This document shows, in pieces, positions 34,085 through 41,965 of a stretch of DNA of 42,994 nucleotides (within the stretch, counting starts at the first letter, position 1; every line of letters starts with the position of its first letter). The translations under genes and the position numbers were made by a program. Source of the DNA: Kurthia massiliensis (lineage in GTDB: Bacteria > Bacillota > Bacilli > Bacillales_A > Planococcaceae); assembly GCF_000285555.1 (NCBI RefSeq), contig NZ_HE610998.1:287385-330378 (forward strand), written 5' to 3'. Under the pieces are notes generated by a model. It did not search any database, had not been told where the DNA came from, and saw only the letters and a list, made by a program, of their open reading frames with translations.

Positions 34085-34219
34085 AAGAGGCTGGAACAAA
34101 ACATTTCATTTTCCTTTTTTAGCGTTCGCAACAAAAAACCGGAACCGCGCCACAGCGCGATTCCGGTTTTTCTTATGCTCATTTGAGATGGTGTTTGTAC
34201 ACTTATGTCCCAGCCTCTT
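34085..34219. repeat. Dispersed GGCTGGGACA repeat, copy 3
   Basis: Left arm AAGAGGCTGGAACA (one change) and right arm TGTCCCAGCCTCTT (34206-34219). Inner hairpin AAAAACCGGAA / TTCCGGTTTTT; the loop (34145-34160) is identical to copy 1. It lies between convergent dedA and dehydrogenase genes, 6 bp from the dehydrogenase stop codon. The right arm runs into TTTTT on the plus strand. Confidence 0.93.
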
Positions 34220-34225
34220 TTTGTA

Positions 34226-35365
34226 TTACGGTTTTAAAATGAATTTAATACACTCTTCTTCATGATCATGGAATGTTTCGTATGCTTGTGCAGCATCTGT
34301 TAACGATACACGATGTGTCACAATATCGGTCGGATCGATCTTACCATTTACGAGCATGTCATATAACATAGGTGCTGTATGAACAGCTGGTGCTTGTCCC
34401 ATTTTCATGATAATATTTCGTTCAAAAAATGTACCTAGTGGAAATTGATTATAATTAGAACCGTATACCCCAGTTAATTGTACGGTGCCAAATTTACGCA
34501 CCGCTTTCGAAGCGATGTCGATAGCGCTCAATGTGCCACCTTGTAATTTTAATTTTTGTTCAATTTTTTCAGTGACCGACATTTTCCCATCCATACCAAC
34601 GCAATCGATAACGACATCGGCGCCACCTTTTGTCAATTCGTGAAGATGCATGCCGACATCATCAAAATCGTCGTCATTAAAAATTTCAACGTTATTTGTA
34701 CGCTTTGCGTGATCAAGACGATATTGCTCTGGATCAACGACGAGGACGCGTTCTGCTCCTTTTAACCATGCAAATTTTTGAACGATTAAGCCAATCGGTC
34801 CCGCCCCTAATACGAGTACCGTATCGCCCGGTGATACGTTCGCATGTTCAACACTCCAATACGCTGTCGGTAATACGTCCGTCAGAAATAGCAACGATTC
34901 ATCTGGTAATTCGCAATTATCTGGAATTTTAAACGGAATAAAATTACCATAAGGTACACGCATATATTCTGCTTGTCCCCCAGCGTAATTACCGTAACGT
35001 TCTGTATATCCAAAATAAGCGCCTGCATCTACTGGCCCAGATGCGTTTGCATTGTCACATTGGCTTTCTAAGTCGTGTTGACAATAAAAGCATTCCCCAC
35101 ATGCGACATTGAATGGAATAATGACCCGATCGCCTCGCTTGAGCCCTTTCACGTCAGGCCCTACGTCTTCGACAATGCCCATTGGCTCGTGACCGACAAT
35201 GAAATCTTTTGATGCTGGCATAGCGCCACGATAAATATGCAAATCAGAACCACAAATTGCCGTTGATGTAACGCGAATAATAAGGTCATCTGGCTTTTCA
35301 ATTGTCGGTACAGGAACGTCCTTTACTTCCATCTTTTTAGCCCCTTGAAATGTCACAGCTTTCAT
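34226..35365 (-). CDS. Zinc-dependent alcohol dehydrogenase, formaldehyde-dehydrogenase-like
   Basis: 379 residues from the ATG at 35365; AAGGAG lies 11 bp upstream, whereas the GTG at 35374 would be only 1 bp from it. Medium-chain dehydrogenase: catalytic zinc ligands in STAICGSDLHIYRG and GHEPMGIVE, structural zinc cysteines in NVACGECFYCQHDLESQC, and the NAD site VLVLGAGPIGLIVQ. PVDAGAYFGYTERYGNYAGGQAEYMRVPYG is typical of glutathione-independent formaldehyde dehydrogenase-like enzymes. Substrate is uncertain. It starts 14 bp after the manganese catalase stop, so the two are co-transcribed, probably for stress detoxification. Confidence 0.92.
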   Translation of the reverse strand: MKAVTFQGAKKMEVKDVPVPTIEKPDDLIIRVTSTAICGSDLHIYRGAMPASKDFIVGHEPMGIVEDVGPDVKGLKRGDRVIIPFNVACGECFYCQHDLESQCDNANASGPVDAGAYFGYTERYGNYAGGQAEYMRVPYGNFIPFKIPDNCELPDESLLFLTDVLPTAYWSVEHANVSPGDTVLVLGAGPIGLIVQKFAWLKGAERVLVVDPEQYRLDHAKRTNNVEIFNDDDFDDVGMHLHELTKGGADVVIDCVGMDGKMSVTEKIEQKLKLQGGTLSAIDIASKAVRKFGTVQLTGVYGSNYNQFPLGTFFERNIIMKMGQAPAVHTAPMLYDMLVNGKIDPTDIVTHRVSLTDAAQAYETFHDHEEECIKFILKP

Positions 35366-35379
35366 CTTACACACGCTCC

Positions 35380-36204
35380 TTATTTTCGAATGTCATGATG
35401 TAAAGAATCTGGTGGAATGACTGGTGCTACTTCTGTACCTTGTGGCTCAGGATGATCTAAAAAGACGAAATCACCGGTGCCATCTGGTGCCTTCCCTGTT
35501 GCCCACGGTCCATTTTGGGCGTTCGTACCTTCTTGTAAATTGTAAAATTCATATGCATGCTTTTGCGCTTCTTGCTCTGCTGCTGGTGGGAAACTCGCCG
35601 GTACGATTAAACCGTTTTTCTCTTCCATTTCATGAATTGCTTCCATCCATTGATATTGATGGTAACGGTCACGTGCTAACATTTTTCTAAACACCATACG
35701 GACACTTTCATCATCTGTCATATGATATAGGCGTGCAACTTGTAAACGCCCTTGTGTTTCAGCATGTAAGTTTGCGCGGAAGTCTCCTAATAAATTGCCA
35801 CTCGCAGTAATATACGCACCGTTCCATGGCACCCCATTTGAATTTGTTGGCATCGCGCCAAGACCACTGACGATTAAATGTTGTGGATTGACGCCACCCA
35901 TAATCGCTGCCATCGTTGGATCTTTTGCAGCTTGATCTTGCGCTTCCGGTGTTGCATTGTCTAACAATTGATCAATTAATGAACAAAGCATTTCTACGTG
36001 ACCAATTTCTTCAGTTCCGATAGCCATCAGCATATCTTTATATTTTTCTTCTCCTCGGCAATTCCACCCTTGGAATAAATATTGCATCATGACGGTCATT
36101 TCCCCAAATTGACCACCGAGCACCTCTTGTACTTGCTTCGCTAACATTGGATTTGATTTTTCTACTTTCACATCAAATTGTAACCCTTTACGATGTTCAA
36201 ACAT
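35380..36204 (-). CDS. Manganese (non-heme) catalase
   Basis: 274 residues. It dismutates hydrogen peroxide with a dimanganese centre. All five ligands are visible: Glu35 (GGQFGEMTVMMQYL), Glu66 and His69 (GTEEIGHVEM), Glu149 (LHAETQGRLQVARLY) and His182 (ARDRYHQYQWMEAIHEME). FEHRKGLQFDVKVEKSNP and the C-terminal GPWATGKAPDGTGDF and FLDHPEPQGT are typical of the Bacillus-type proteins. AAGGAGGAG precedes the ATG. A sigmaB-like promoter lies about 40 bp upstream, fitting a general-stress gene. It is first in a two-gene operon with the zinc dehydrogenase. Confidence 0.96.
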   Translation of the reverse strand: MFEHRKGLQFDVKVEKSNPMLAKQVQEVLGGQFGEMTVMMQYLFQGWNCRGEEKYKDMLMAIGTEEIGHVEMLCSLIDQLLDNATPEAQDQAAKDPTMAAIMGGVNPQHLIVSGLGAMPTNSNGVPWNGAYITASGNLLGDFRANLHAETQGRLQVARLYHMTDDESVRMVFRKMLARDRYHQYQWMEAIHEMEEKNGLIVPASFPPAAEQEAQKHAYEFYNLQEGTNAQNGPWATGKAPDGTGDFVFLDHPEPQGTEVAPVIPPDSLHHDIRK

Positions 36205-36241
36205 TTAAAAACTCCTCCTTTGTGATGTACTACTACAGTAG

Positions 36242-36266
36242 ATGCCCAGCCTATATTAAAATAAAC
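36242..36266 (-). promoter_or_regulatory. SigmaB-like promoter of the manganese catalase operon
   Basis: On the minus strand, GTTTAT (36261-36266), 13-bp spacer, GGGCAT (36242-36247). The Bacillus sigmaB consensus is GTTTAA-N12-14-GGGTAT, so each box differs at one base. Transcription would start near 36235. The remaining 36267-36461 holds no gene I can see. Confidence 0.6.
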
Positions 36267-36461
36267 AATATAGCTATTTGATAGGAAAATAGATTTTTTT
36301 ATCAAAAGTTGGTGTCTACTTACTCTCTACACACTTTCAAGAAACAAATAAAAATGGATTCACATTTACACTCGCTCTTTAAATTGATACATTTTTACTT
36401 TAAAAAACAAATTTAATTAGATTTTTACTATCAAAAACATCTATAGACCTATTTATTATAT

Positions 36462-36496
36462 AAAAAAAGCGCACAGCTCGTTTGCTTGTGCGCTTT
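36462..36496 (-). terminator. Terminator after the 87-residue unknown gene
   Basis: AAAGCGCAC (36466-36474) and GTGCGCTTT (36488-36496) form the stem, continuing as TTTTTTTATA on the minus strand. Confidence 0.88.
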
Positions 36497-36499
36497 CGT

Positions 36500-36763
36500 T
36501 TATGATGCTTCGTAAAATGTTTGTTCGAACTGTTCAAATGACCATGTCGGCATATAACATTCCTCGGTTTTTGCATCACTACATTGTAGTGTAATCGTTT
36601 CTTCATCCATATTGTAGGAAACAAAGGTATATGTTTTTTCGCCAATTGTTGTTGGCTCAAACGCCATCACCATACGCATAATCGCTAATTCTTGTTCTAC
36701 TGCCATCGATACGAGACATAACTCTTCATAACGTTCAGCTAATAATGCTTCATTAATTTTCAT
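36500..36763 (-). CDS. Hypothetical protein (87 residues)
   Basis: Starts MKINEALLAERYEELCLVSM and ends SFEQFEQTFYEAS. It is acidic and cytoplasmic, with no signal or membrane segment. A helical first third is followed by probable strands (KTYTFVSYNMDEETITLQC). Two cysteines, in LQCSDAKTEEC, are close together. I do not recognise the family. The gene is real on the evidence of AAGGAG 7 bp before the ATG and its own terminator. Another terminator (36784-36810) separates it from the gene upstream. Confidence 0.65.
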   Translation of the reverse strand: MKINEALLAERYEELCLVSMAVEQELAIMRMVMAFEPTTIGEKTYTFVSYNMDEETITLQCSDAKTEECYMPTWSFEQFEQTFYEAS

Positions 36764-36783
36764 CGTAAACTCCTTTTTCTATC

Positions 36784-36810
36784 AAAAAAGACCGTGTATC
36801 ACACGGTCTT
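36784..36810 (-). terminator. Terminator after the 95-residue unknown gene
   Basis: AAGACCGTG (36788-36796) and CACGGTCTT (36802-36810) form a 9-bp stem followed by TTTTTT on the minus strand. Confidence 0.92.
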
Positions 36811-36821
36811 CTCCATGTAAA

Positions 36822-37109
36822 TCATTTATCGTTAGAATCATTTGGTGCAGATCCTTCTATTTCATACAATTCAAACACATCTATAAATACGTCCATCATT
36901 TCTTGCGTCGCTTTTAATTCTCCTAAAGCAATAGAGTTTAAATTTTGTAACTCTGGTGTTTCTAATTGTTTTTTCAACGATGCTTGCTTCGTTTCTAAAT
37001 GTTTTAAAAACTGCATTGCACGTTTACGTCGGAATGTTTGTGCCCCACCGTGACGTTCTCGACGGCCTTCATGATTTTCTTCTCTGTGTTGTCCTCGCAT
37101 ATGATTCAC
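36822..37109 (-). CDS. Hypothetical charged helical protein (95 residues)
   Basis: The N-terminal 30 residues are very basic (HMRGQHREENHEGRRERHGG and QTFRRKRAM). Two amphipathic helices follow, LEHLETKQASLKKQLETPE-like and ALGELKATQEMMDVFIDVFELYEI, probably a helical hairpin; the tail is acidic. From memory, similar small proteins with R-G-x-H-x-x-x-x-x-G-x-R-x-x-x-x-x-A-Q-T-F-R-R starts occur in other Bacillales, without known function. AGAGGTGA precedes the ATG. It lies 68 bp after the ABC operon with no obvious terminator between, so readthrough is possible. Confidence 0.65.
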   Translation of the reverse strand: MNHMRGQHREENHEGRRERHGGAQTFRRKRAMQFLKHLETKQASLKKQLETPELQNLNSIALGELKATQEMMDVFIDVFELYEIEGSAPNDSNDK

Positions 37110-37177
37110 CTCTCGTTATTAGTAGTTATATTGTATTCGTTTGTATACAAAAAGGTAATCAATGTTCACGGGCACGG

Positions 37178-37813
37178 TTAATCCATCTGGTTAAATAACC
37201 CTTCAGCTTCTACGTGCACGCCTTTCGGTACTTCAACCTTTACGAGAAAAATGCCAAATGCCTTTGCGCCTTCATCTTCAAATAAATGAAGTTGTCCATC
37301 TATATAAAATAATCGATCTGTTAACACATGAATATTTTGCGGATACATTTCTGGTACTTCAAGTGAAAAACCTTCATCTCCTGTGCGCACATCTACTTGA
37401 ATGTTGGCAGGCGTATAATCAATATCATTAAAAATTAGCGTGTTATCATAGAGCGTGACCCGTACGCGGTCTTTTAATTGATGATTTTCTACGACTTTAT
37501 AGCTGCTAAAGACAGTCGTATCGATGAGGAAAGGTTTTGACGGATCAATTTTTTGCGTCCACGTTTGACGTACTGGTAATGATATTTTCCCTTTCCGTAA
37601 ATCAGCTTGTTGGGCCGCAGCTTGTCGTAATTGTGCCTCTGTAGCGTCACGCAACGTCGGCGTTTTACATGACACAATGATGGCAATTATAATGAGGACG
37701 ACAACATAGCCTCCTGCAATCCACTTTATTTTCCCTTTCAGTCGGATCGTCACGAGTACGCGCCTTAAAAGCAAAAGTAGCACAATAGCAATGAGTAATA
37801 ATAAAATCTTCAC
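37178..37813 (-). CDS. Membrane-anchored ectodomain protein of the Ytr-like operon, paralogue of the 38459 gene
   Basis: 211 residues. Two N-terminal hydrophobic segments (about 2-16, KILLLLIAIVLLLLL, and about 32-49, WIAGGYVVVLIIIAIIV) are followed by an extracytoplasmic domain. The segment LKDRVRVTLYDNTLIFND and the end FLVKVEVPKGVHVEAEGLFNQ parallel LKDEIDVTLYKRPYTMDRI and AYIRVPQKLRIYDVEGYRFQQ of the protein encoded at 38459, in the same positions. The two are therefore diverged paralogues with a beta-rich outer domain. The gene overlaps its upstream neighbour by 4 bp. I cannot assign a function. Context (GntR, ABC ATPase, permeases) suggests sensing or blocking of an envelope-active compound. 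Confidence 0.75.
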   Translation of the reverse strand: MKILLLLIAIVLLLLLRRVLVTIRLKGKIKWIAGGYVVVLIIIAIIVSCKTPTLRDATEAQLRQAAAQQADLRKGKISLPVRQTWTQKIDPSKPFLIDTTVFSSYKVVENHQLKDRVRVTLYDNTLIFNDIDYTPANIQVDVRTGDEGFSLEVPEMYPQNIHVLTDRLFYIDGQLHLFEDEGAKAFGIFLVKVEVPKGVHVEAEGLFNQMD

Positions 37814-38469
37814 GATGCACGACCTCCTTTAAACTGCCAGCGCAACGTCACGATGCCTAACAGTATAAGTATCAAGCTAATGAGTAACAATTGCTTGGCG
37901 TTTGGTATCGTTTTAATGTTGTATGTAAATAAGACATACACGATGATGACATTGATGCCAATGTATAAAATCGCTTTAAACATTTTGCGATATGTCATCA
38001 ACAAACGAAATGTGTAACTGATAAGCGCTATTGCAAGCATATAGCCAAAGCAAACGATGACGTTTACATAGAAATAATGGGCGGTTAACAATGTGCCGTC
38101 CATATATAATAAATCTGTTTCTTTTATGAATAAGAATGGGATATATCCCGTTAGTAGTGCTGTCACACTGCCATATAAACATAAAAGTGCGAGTAATAAT
38201 AAATCGACACGCCATTTCACAGAAGGTGGCAGTCGAAATACGTCATGTGATGTTTTATCACCCATTTTAAATGCGCCAATGACGAGACAAATAAGCGTAA
38301 TAATCGTGATGAATACGGTTGATGGCAATACGTATGTAAATAACGTTGTCGTTTTATATTGATGTGCAATTAATGTGAACAGCACTTGTACGACGAGGAT
38401 AAATACAAACAATCCACGCATTCGTTCCACACTTTCACGCCATTGGAGCTTTGATACATTAGTCATCAA
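37810..38469 (-). CDS. Integral membrane protein of the Ytr-like operon
   Basis: 219 residues with six predicted helices, for example LFVFILVVQVLFTLI, YVLPSTVFITIITLICLVIG, LLLLALLCLYGSVTALLTG, ILYIGINVIIVYVLFTY and LLLISLILILLGIVTL. The helix spacing is that of an ABC-2 type permease half. No conserved motif is visible to me. It overlaps its neighbours on both sides (11 bp and 4 bp), so it is an obligate member of the operon. It could pair with the permease encoded at 39129 under the single ATPase. Confidence 0.75.
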   Translation of the reverse strand: MMTNVSKLQWRESVERMRGLFVFILVVQVLFTLIAHQYKTTTLFTYVLPSTVFITIITLICLVIGAFKMGDKTSHDVFRLPPSVKWRVDLLLLALLCLYGSVTALLTGYIPFLFIKETDLLYMDGTLLTAHYFYVNVIVCFGYMLAIALISYTFRLLMTYRKMFKAILYIGINVIIVYVLFTYNIKTIPNAKQLLLISLILILLGIVTLRWQFKGGRAS

Positions 38470-39127
38470 TCATACCTCCTTGTTGAAAACGGTAACCTTC
38501 TACATCGTAAATACGAAGTTTTTGCGGGACACGAATATAGGCAAAATAACTGCTTACACCTGTATGTTGCATGTCCACTTCATTTAGATCTACAGCGTTT
38601 ATTTTTGAAAACGTCCGTAATTGATACATCGTTTGTGTATCTGTTGCTTGACCAATAAATTTTAATTCATCGTCTTCAAATACAATTTGAGGTTGCTCTA
38701 TCACTTGATCGACACGTATACGGTCCATCGTATAAGGGCGTTTGTACAGCGTCACATCGATTTCGTCTTTTAACTGTTCTGTACTCTCGACATAATAATA
38801 GACGTGCGCATCGGCCACATTCGCAAAAATATTGATTTCTTCTACATTGATGTTAAAACGTTGATGTGCCACGATATCCTTTTCATAAGCTGCAACGTTT
38901 TCAGCAATCATGTGCTTCATCATGCGACGGTTATCTTCATCGATTTTTTCAATCGTTGCTTTCGATAAAATCGGTTTCACTTTGAACATATTGTGATAAA
39001 CAATTGGACTTATAAGCAGTAATACGGAACAGATGAAAAGAAGCGGCCATGTCACTTTTCGCACGATACGTCCTTTTAAAAGGAACGGTAAAATAATCAA
39101 TAACACAATGACAACGAACCAACCCAT
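38459..39127 (-). CDS. Membrane-anchored ectodomain protein of the Ytr-like operon
   Basis: 222 residues. Two N-terminal helices (about 2-17 and about 26-43, WPLLFICSVLLLISPIVY) and a large outer domain. The latter has a helical stretch (ILSKATIEKIDEDNRRMMKHMIAENVAAYEKDI) and then strands (VADAHVYYYVESTEQLKDEIDVTLY). The second half resembles the product of the 37178 gene in sequence order, so the pair arose by duplication. It starts one base after the permease stop. Not recognised as a named family. Confidence 0.75.
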   Translation of the reverse strand: MGWFVVIVLLIILPFLLKGRIVRKVTWPLLFICSVLLLISPIVYHNMFKVKPILSKATIEKIDEDNRRMMKHMIAENVAAYEKDIVAHQRFNINVEEINIFANVADAHVYYYVESTEQLKDEIDVTLYKRPYTMDRIRVDQVIEQPQIVFEDDELKFIGQATDTQTMYQLRTFSKINAVDLNEVDMQHTGVSSYFAYIRVPQKLRIYDVEGYRFQQGGMIDD

Positions 39128-39128
39128 T

Positions 39129-39845
39129 TTAATGTCGCTCCTTTCTCATAACGAAAAATGCCATGCATAACGTAATAAGCGTAATAGGCCCCAATAATAG
39201 CGCAAGACGTAACACTTCATATTGTGTATTAGACCATTGTAAAGACAATAACCAATCTTGCACACGTTGTTGATAAAATTTTTGCGAGATGAAAATTGCC
39301 CACATAATGCTCATAATACCAATACTAATTGTGAATGTTGGCTTAATCGTATAAAGCCTTCCTGCATTTATAATTGTATATATACTAACGAGCACAAATA
39401 AAAAATCAATTATATTATTTGTCATTGGTATAGACCAATCGTAGTTTTTTGTCGAAATCACGATAATGCCCATGACGTATTTTTCTAAAATGAGTGCAAT
39501 GGATAAACCTATTGTGTATGTCCAAACGATTGCTGATTGGCTTTGCACAACAATCTGTTTCGGAAAATGAAACGGCATGAGCGATGTACGTTTAATATGT
39601 TTTCCGAACCAAAAAGCGCTCATACATGCAAATAAAAGCGGCACTTGTAAATCATAATAATCCATCTGAATCGTCAGATTATTAAAACCTTTCATCCACG
39701 GCGTTGCCGCTTCTGTCGACAGTAAACCAATAATAAGCAGTTGTGCTAAAACGGTATAAAGAACGATTTCTCGACTATTTTGCCACATCATTTTTTGATA
39801 GAGTAGCTGCATTTTATACTTGCTCATCGTTTGTGTAGAGATCAT
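39129..39845 (-). CDS. ABC transporter permease-like membrane protein (YtrC/D-like position)
   Basis: 238 residues with about six helices, including EIVLYTVLAQLLIIGLL, LQVPLLFACMSAFWFG, SAIVWTYTIGLSIALIL, FLFVLVSIYTIINAG and LALLLGPITLITLCMAFFV. The start at 39845 is supported by AAGGAG 8 bp upstream, inside the ATPase gene, giving a 32-bp overlap. Position directly after the ATPase corresponds to YtrC/YtrD of B. subtilis, though similarity is only in layout. It would form the membrane pathway for the ATPase encoded at 39814. Confidence 0.75.
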   Translation of the reverse strand: MISTQTMSKYKMQLLYQKMMWQNSREIVLYTVLAQLLIIGLLSTEAATPWMKGFNNLTIQMDYYDLQVPLLFACMSAFWFGKHIKRTSLMPFHFPKQIVVQSQSAIVWTYTIGLSIALILEKYVMGIIVISTKNYDWSIPMTNNIIDFLFVLVSIYTIINAGRLYTIKPTFTISIGIMSIMWAIFISQKFYQQRVQDWLLSLQWSNTQYEVLRLALLLGPITLITLCMAFFVMRKERH

Positions 39846-40686
39846 CGATACACTCCTTCTGTTGCGACGTCAAATACAAATATAATGCTTTCGCCGTTAC
39901 ATAACGTTTTTCAAATGGCCCCTCTACGCCACCTGGGACAAGTACTTGGCTTTTGCCAAATGGTGTATCAGGTAAAACTTTAGCATCTGGGTAATGCGCT
40001 AACATTTTCGATAAATCACCTGTCCACACGACATATGATTCGGAAAATTCCGAAATATTAGCATATGTCAGTAACTTTCCGTCATGTAATACGATGATAT
40101 CTTCCAACAAATGTGCCATTTCATCTAGCAAATGGCTCGATAAAATAAATAGTCGTGGATAAGCTAAATAATCTTTTAAAATAACGCGATATAAATCGTC
40201 ACGTAATCCTTCATCGACACCATTCATCGGTTCATCGAGTAAGGTGATGGATGCCCGTGTACCGAGCGCAAAAATTACTTTAAAAATAGCTTGTACGCCT
40301 GTTGATAGTTCATGAAATGATTGCATCATCGGTAATTGGAAATATCGCAACAATTTATCGACATGCGTTTGTTCCCACGCATTGTAGTATTGTGCACCAA
40401 GTTGACAAATTTCAGCTAATGTTAAATGCGTCGGAAAAGTTGTTTGTGGATGCATATAAATCGTATTTGCCGCTACATGTGCATCGTCAAATGCGTGATG
40501 TCCTAAAACGTGTACTTCTCCTTTATTCGGTTGTATGAATCCTGCTAACAATCGCATCAATGTTGATTTCCCAACACCATTTCGCCCAACGAGCCCGACG
40601 ATTTTCGGCTCTTCAATTGAAAATGTAATATCCGTTAAAATTGCTGTCGTCATTACTTTATAAGAAACTCTTTGACAATGAATCAA
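39814..40686 (-). CDS. ABC transporter ATP-binding protein, YtrB-like
   Basis: 290 residues. Walker A is GLVGRNGVGKSTLM, the signature is a variant, HELSTGVQAIFKVIFAL (LSTGV in place of LSGGQ), Walker B is ASITLLDEPMNGVDE, and the switch is LFILSSHLLDEMA. In the Q-loop region, TIYMHPQTTFPTHLT has the Gln. After residue 215 a divergent C-terminal domain follows. The variant signature and the YtrA-type regulator next door match the YtrB group of ATPases linked to cell-wall antibiotic stress. It overlaps the regulator gene by 4 bp. Confidence 0.9.
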   Translation of the reverse strand: MIHCQRVSYKVMTTAILTDITFSIEEPKIVGLVGRNGVGKSTLMRLLAGFIQPNKGEVHVLGHHAFDDAHVAANTIYMHPQTTFPTHLTLAEICQLGAQYYNAWEQTHVDKLLRYFQLPMMQSFHELSTGVQAIFKVIFALGTRASITLLDEPMNGVDEGLRDDLYRVILKDYLAYPRLFILSSHLLDEMAHLLEDIIVLHDGKLLTYANISEFSESYVVWTGDLSKMLAHYPDAKVLPDTPFGKSQVLVPGGVEGPFEKRYVTAKALYLYLTSQQKECIDDLYTNDEQV

Positions 40687-41060
40687 GACAGCCCCTCCTT
40701 TTCATACGCACGTTGAATGAGGCGAATGAGTTGATCTTCACCTATGTTAAGTCGAATCGCTTCTGCGACGACATCTTCCACTTTACTACCGAGTCGGTGA
40801 TGCGTTCGTTCATCAAATAATTTGTCACGTGCGCCTTCTGATACGAACATACCGAGTCCACGTTTTTTGTATACAAGTTCCTTTTCTAACAAAATCGTCA
40901 GCCCCTTTCCAGCAGTTGCAGGATTTACATTAAATTTTTCTGCCAATTGATATTGAGAAAATACTTTATCATTCGCGCTTAGACGACCTTCTAACATTTC
41001 ATTTTCAAGCCATTCCGCAATTTGAATGTAAATCGGTATTTGCCCATCTTGTAAGTGCAT
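40683..41060 (-). CDS. GntR-family regulator, YtrA-like
   Basis: 125 residues from the ATG at 41060, which has GGGGAG 6 bp upstream; the GTG at 41078 is a less likely start. The N-terminal GntR winged helix is PIYIQIAEWLENEMLEGRLSANDKVFSQYQLAEKFNVNPATAGKGLTILLEKELVYKKRGLGMFV, shown here only by its ends and centre: PIYIQIAEWLE, NVNPATAGKGL and KRGLGMFV. The short C-terminal helical tail (about 45 residues) is typical of the YtrA subfamily and lacks a ligand domain. It heads the operon. An inverted repeat over its own promoter suggests autorepression released by envelope-active drugs, as in B. subtilis (inference). Confidence 0.9.
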   Translation of the reverse strand: MHLQDGQIPIYIQIAEWLENEMLEGRLSANDKVFSQYQLAEKFNVNPATAGKGLTILLEKELVYKKRGLGMFVSEGARDKLFDERTHHRLGSKVEDVVAEAIRLNIGEDQLIRLIQRAYEKEGLS

Positions 41061-41083
41061 CGCTTTCTCCCCTTCCACTTACA

Positions 41084-41134
41084 TAGTGCATTACTGTTGT
41101 AATGTACTATACATGAAGTGTAAAAAAATAGCAA
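41084..41134 (-). promoter_or_regulatory. Promoter and probable YtrA-type operator of the GntR/ABC operon
   Basis: Minus strand: TTGCTA (41129-41134), 17-bp spacer, TATAGT (41106-41111). An inverted repeat, TAGTGCATTAC (41084-41094) and GTAATGTACTA (41099-41109), 4-bp spacer and one mismatch, overlaps the -10 box and the start of transcription. It is well placed for repression by the GntR protein. Confidence 0.75.
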
Positions 41135-41149
41135 ACACGTATATAACTA

Positions 41150-41187
41150 AAAAAACGAGAGAACGCCTATGACTACTACGTTCTCTC
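41150..41187 (-). terminator. Terminator downstream of the MFS remnant
   Basis: GAGAGAACG (41157-41165) and CGTTCTCTC (41179-41187) form a 9-bp stem. On the minus strand TTTTTTT follows within two bases. On the plus strand ATTTTTATT follows, so it may work both ways. Confidence 0.88.
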
Positions 41188-41194
41188 ATTTTTA

Positions 41195-41965
41195 TTATTT
41201 TTTAAGTACGCGATAATTGATGATAGATGTGATGGCTAAAATAAACATATACGGCATCGCATTTGCGTCACCTTTAATACCGACAAGCACACTAATCCCA
41301 CCGATAAAATATCGTAGCAATCCTAAGAAGCTAGAGGCACTGCCGCCACGTTGTTAATTCGTCAGCGAAATCGAAAAATTTAATGAACCAACACCCGATA
41401 AATCTGCAAACACGTAACTATATTGTTGAGGCGTGAATCTGTATAAATTTTGAATAATAAATAGTGATGCGCCTAAATAATCGACGGTAATCGGCAAAAA
41501 TCGCTTTAAAACTCACTTTACTGCGCGCTTCTTTTAGTAACGACTCTTTAATTTGTGTCGCCGAGCCAATGAACATGAGTACACCGAAGATCATTAAAAT
41601 GAAAAACATAACGCGCCACGTCGTAAATGTTAAAATGACGCCACTGATAACCGGTGCAAGCACAGGCGTCACACCATTCACAAGCATTAATGTCGCCATA
41701 AACTTTATTAACGCATTTCCACGATATAAATCACTCGCAAGCGCACATAATACAGAAGCAATCGTAAATAAAATCATCGCGATGATGAGAGGCTTTTTAC
41801 GACCGAAGCTATCTGACAACGTGCCCGCTACGATATTCTCCGCCGCTAAACCGATCATGAAAAATGTGAGCGTTAACTGTATTGAAGACGTTGTCGATTG
41901 TAAACCATCTTTTACAGTTGGCAACGATGATAAATAATAGTGCGGACTTATGAGCCATATTTTCG
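41195..41965 (-). pseudogene. Bcr/CflA-type MFS drug exporter, multiply deleted
   Basis: Recognisable pieces lie in order on the minus strand. LPTVKDGLQSTTSSIQLTLTFF and GTLSDSFGRKKPLIIAMILF are the N-terminal helices with the G-x-x-S-D-x-x-G-R-K motif. DLYRGNALIKFMATLMLVNGVTPVLAPVISG continues them, then FIIQNLYRFTPQQYSYVFADLSGVGSLN, and finally RGGSASSFLGLLRYFIGGISVLVG, ending VLKK at 41195. About 25 residues are missing between CALAS and DLYRG, and frames shift near 41420 and 41355. The first helix is lost. About 255 codons of sequence remain against roughly 400 in the family. It cannot be functional. Confidence 0.85.

Noticed and set aside
36244..36252. GCCCAGCCT as a remnant of the GGCTGGGACA repeat
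   Set aside because: Only about nine bases match and the hairpin and flanks are missing; it is better explained as part of the sigmaB-like promoter region.
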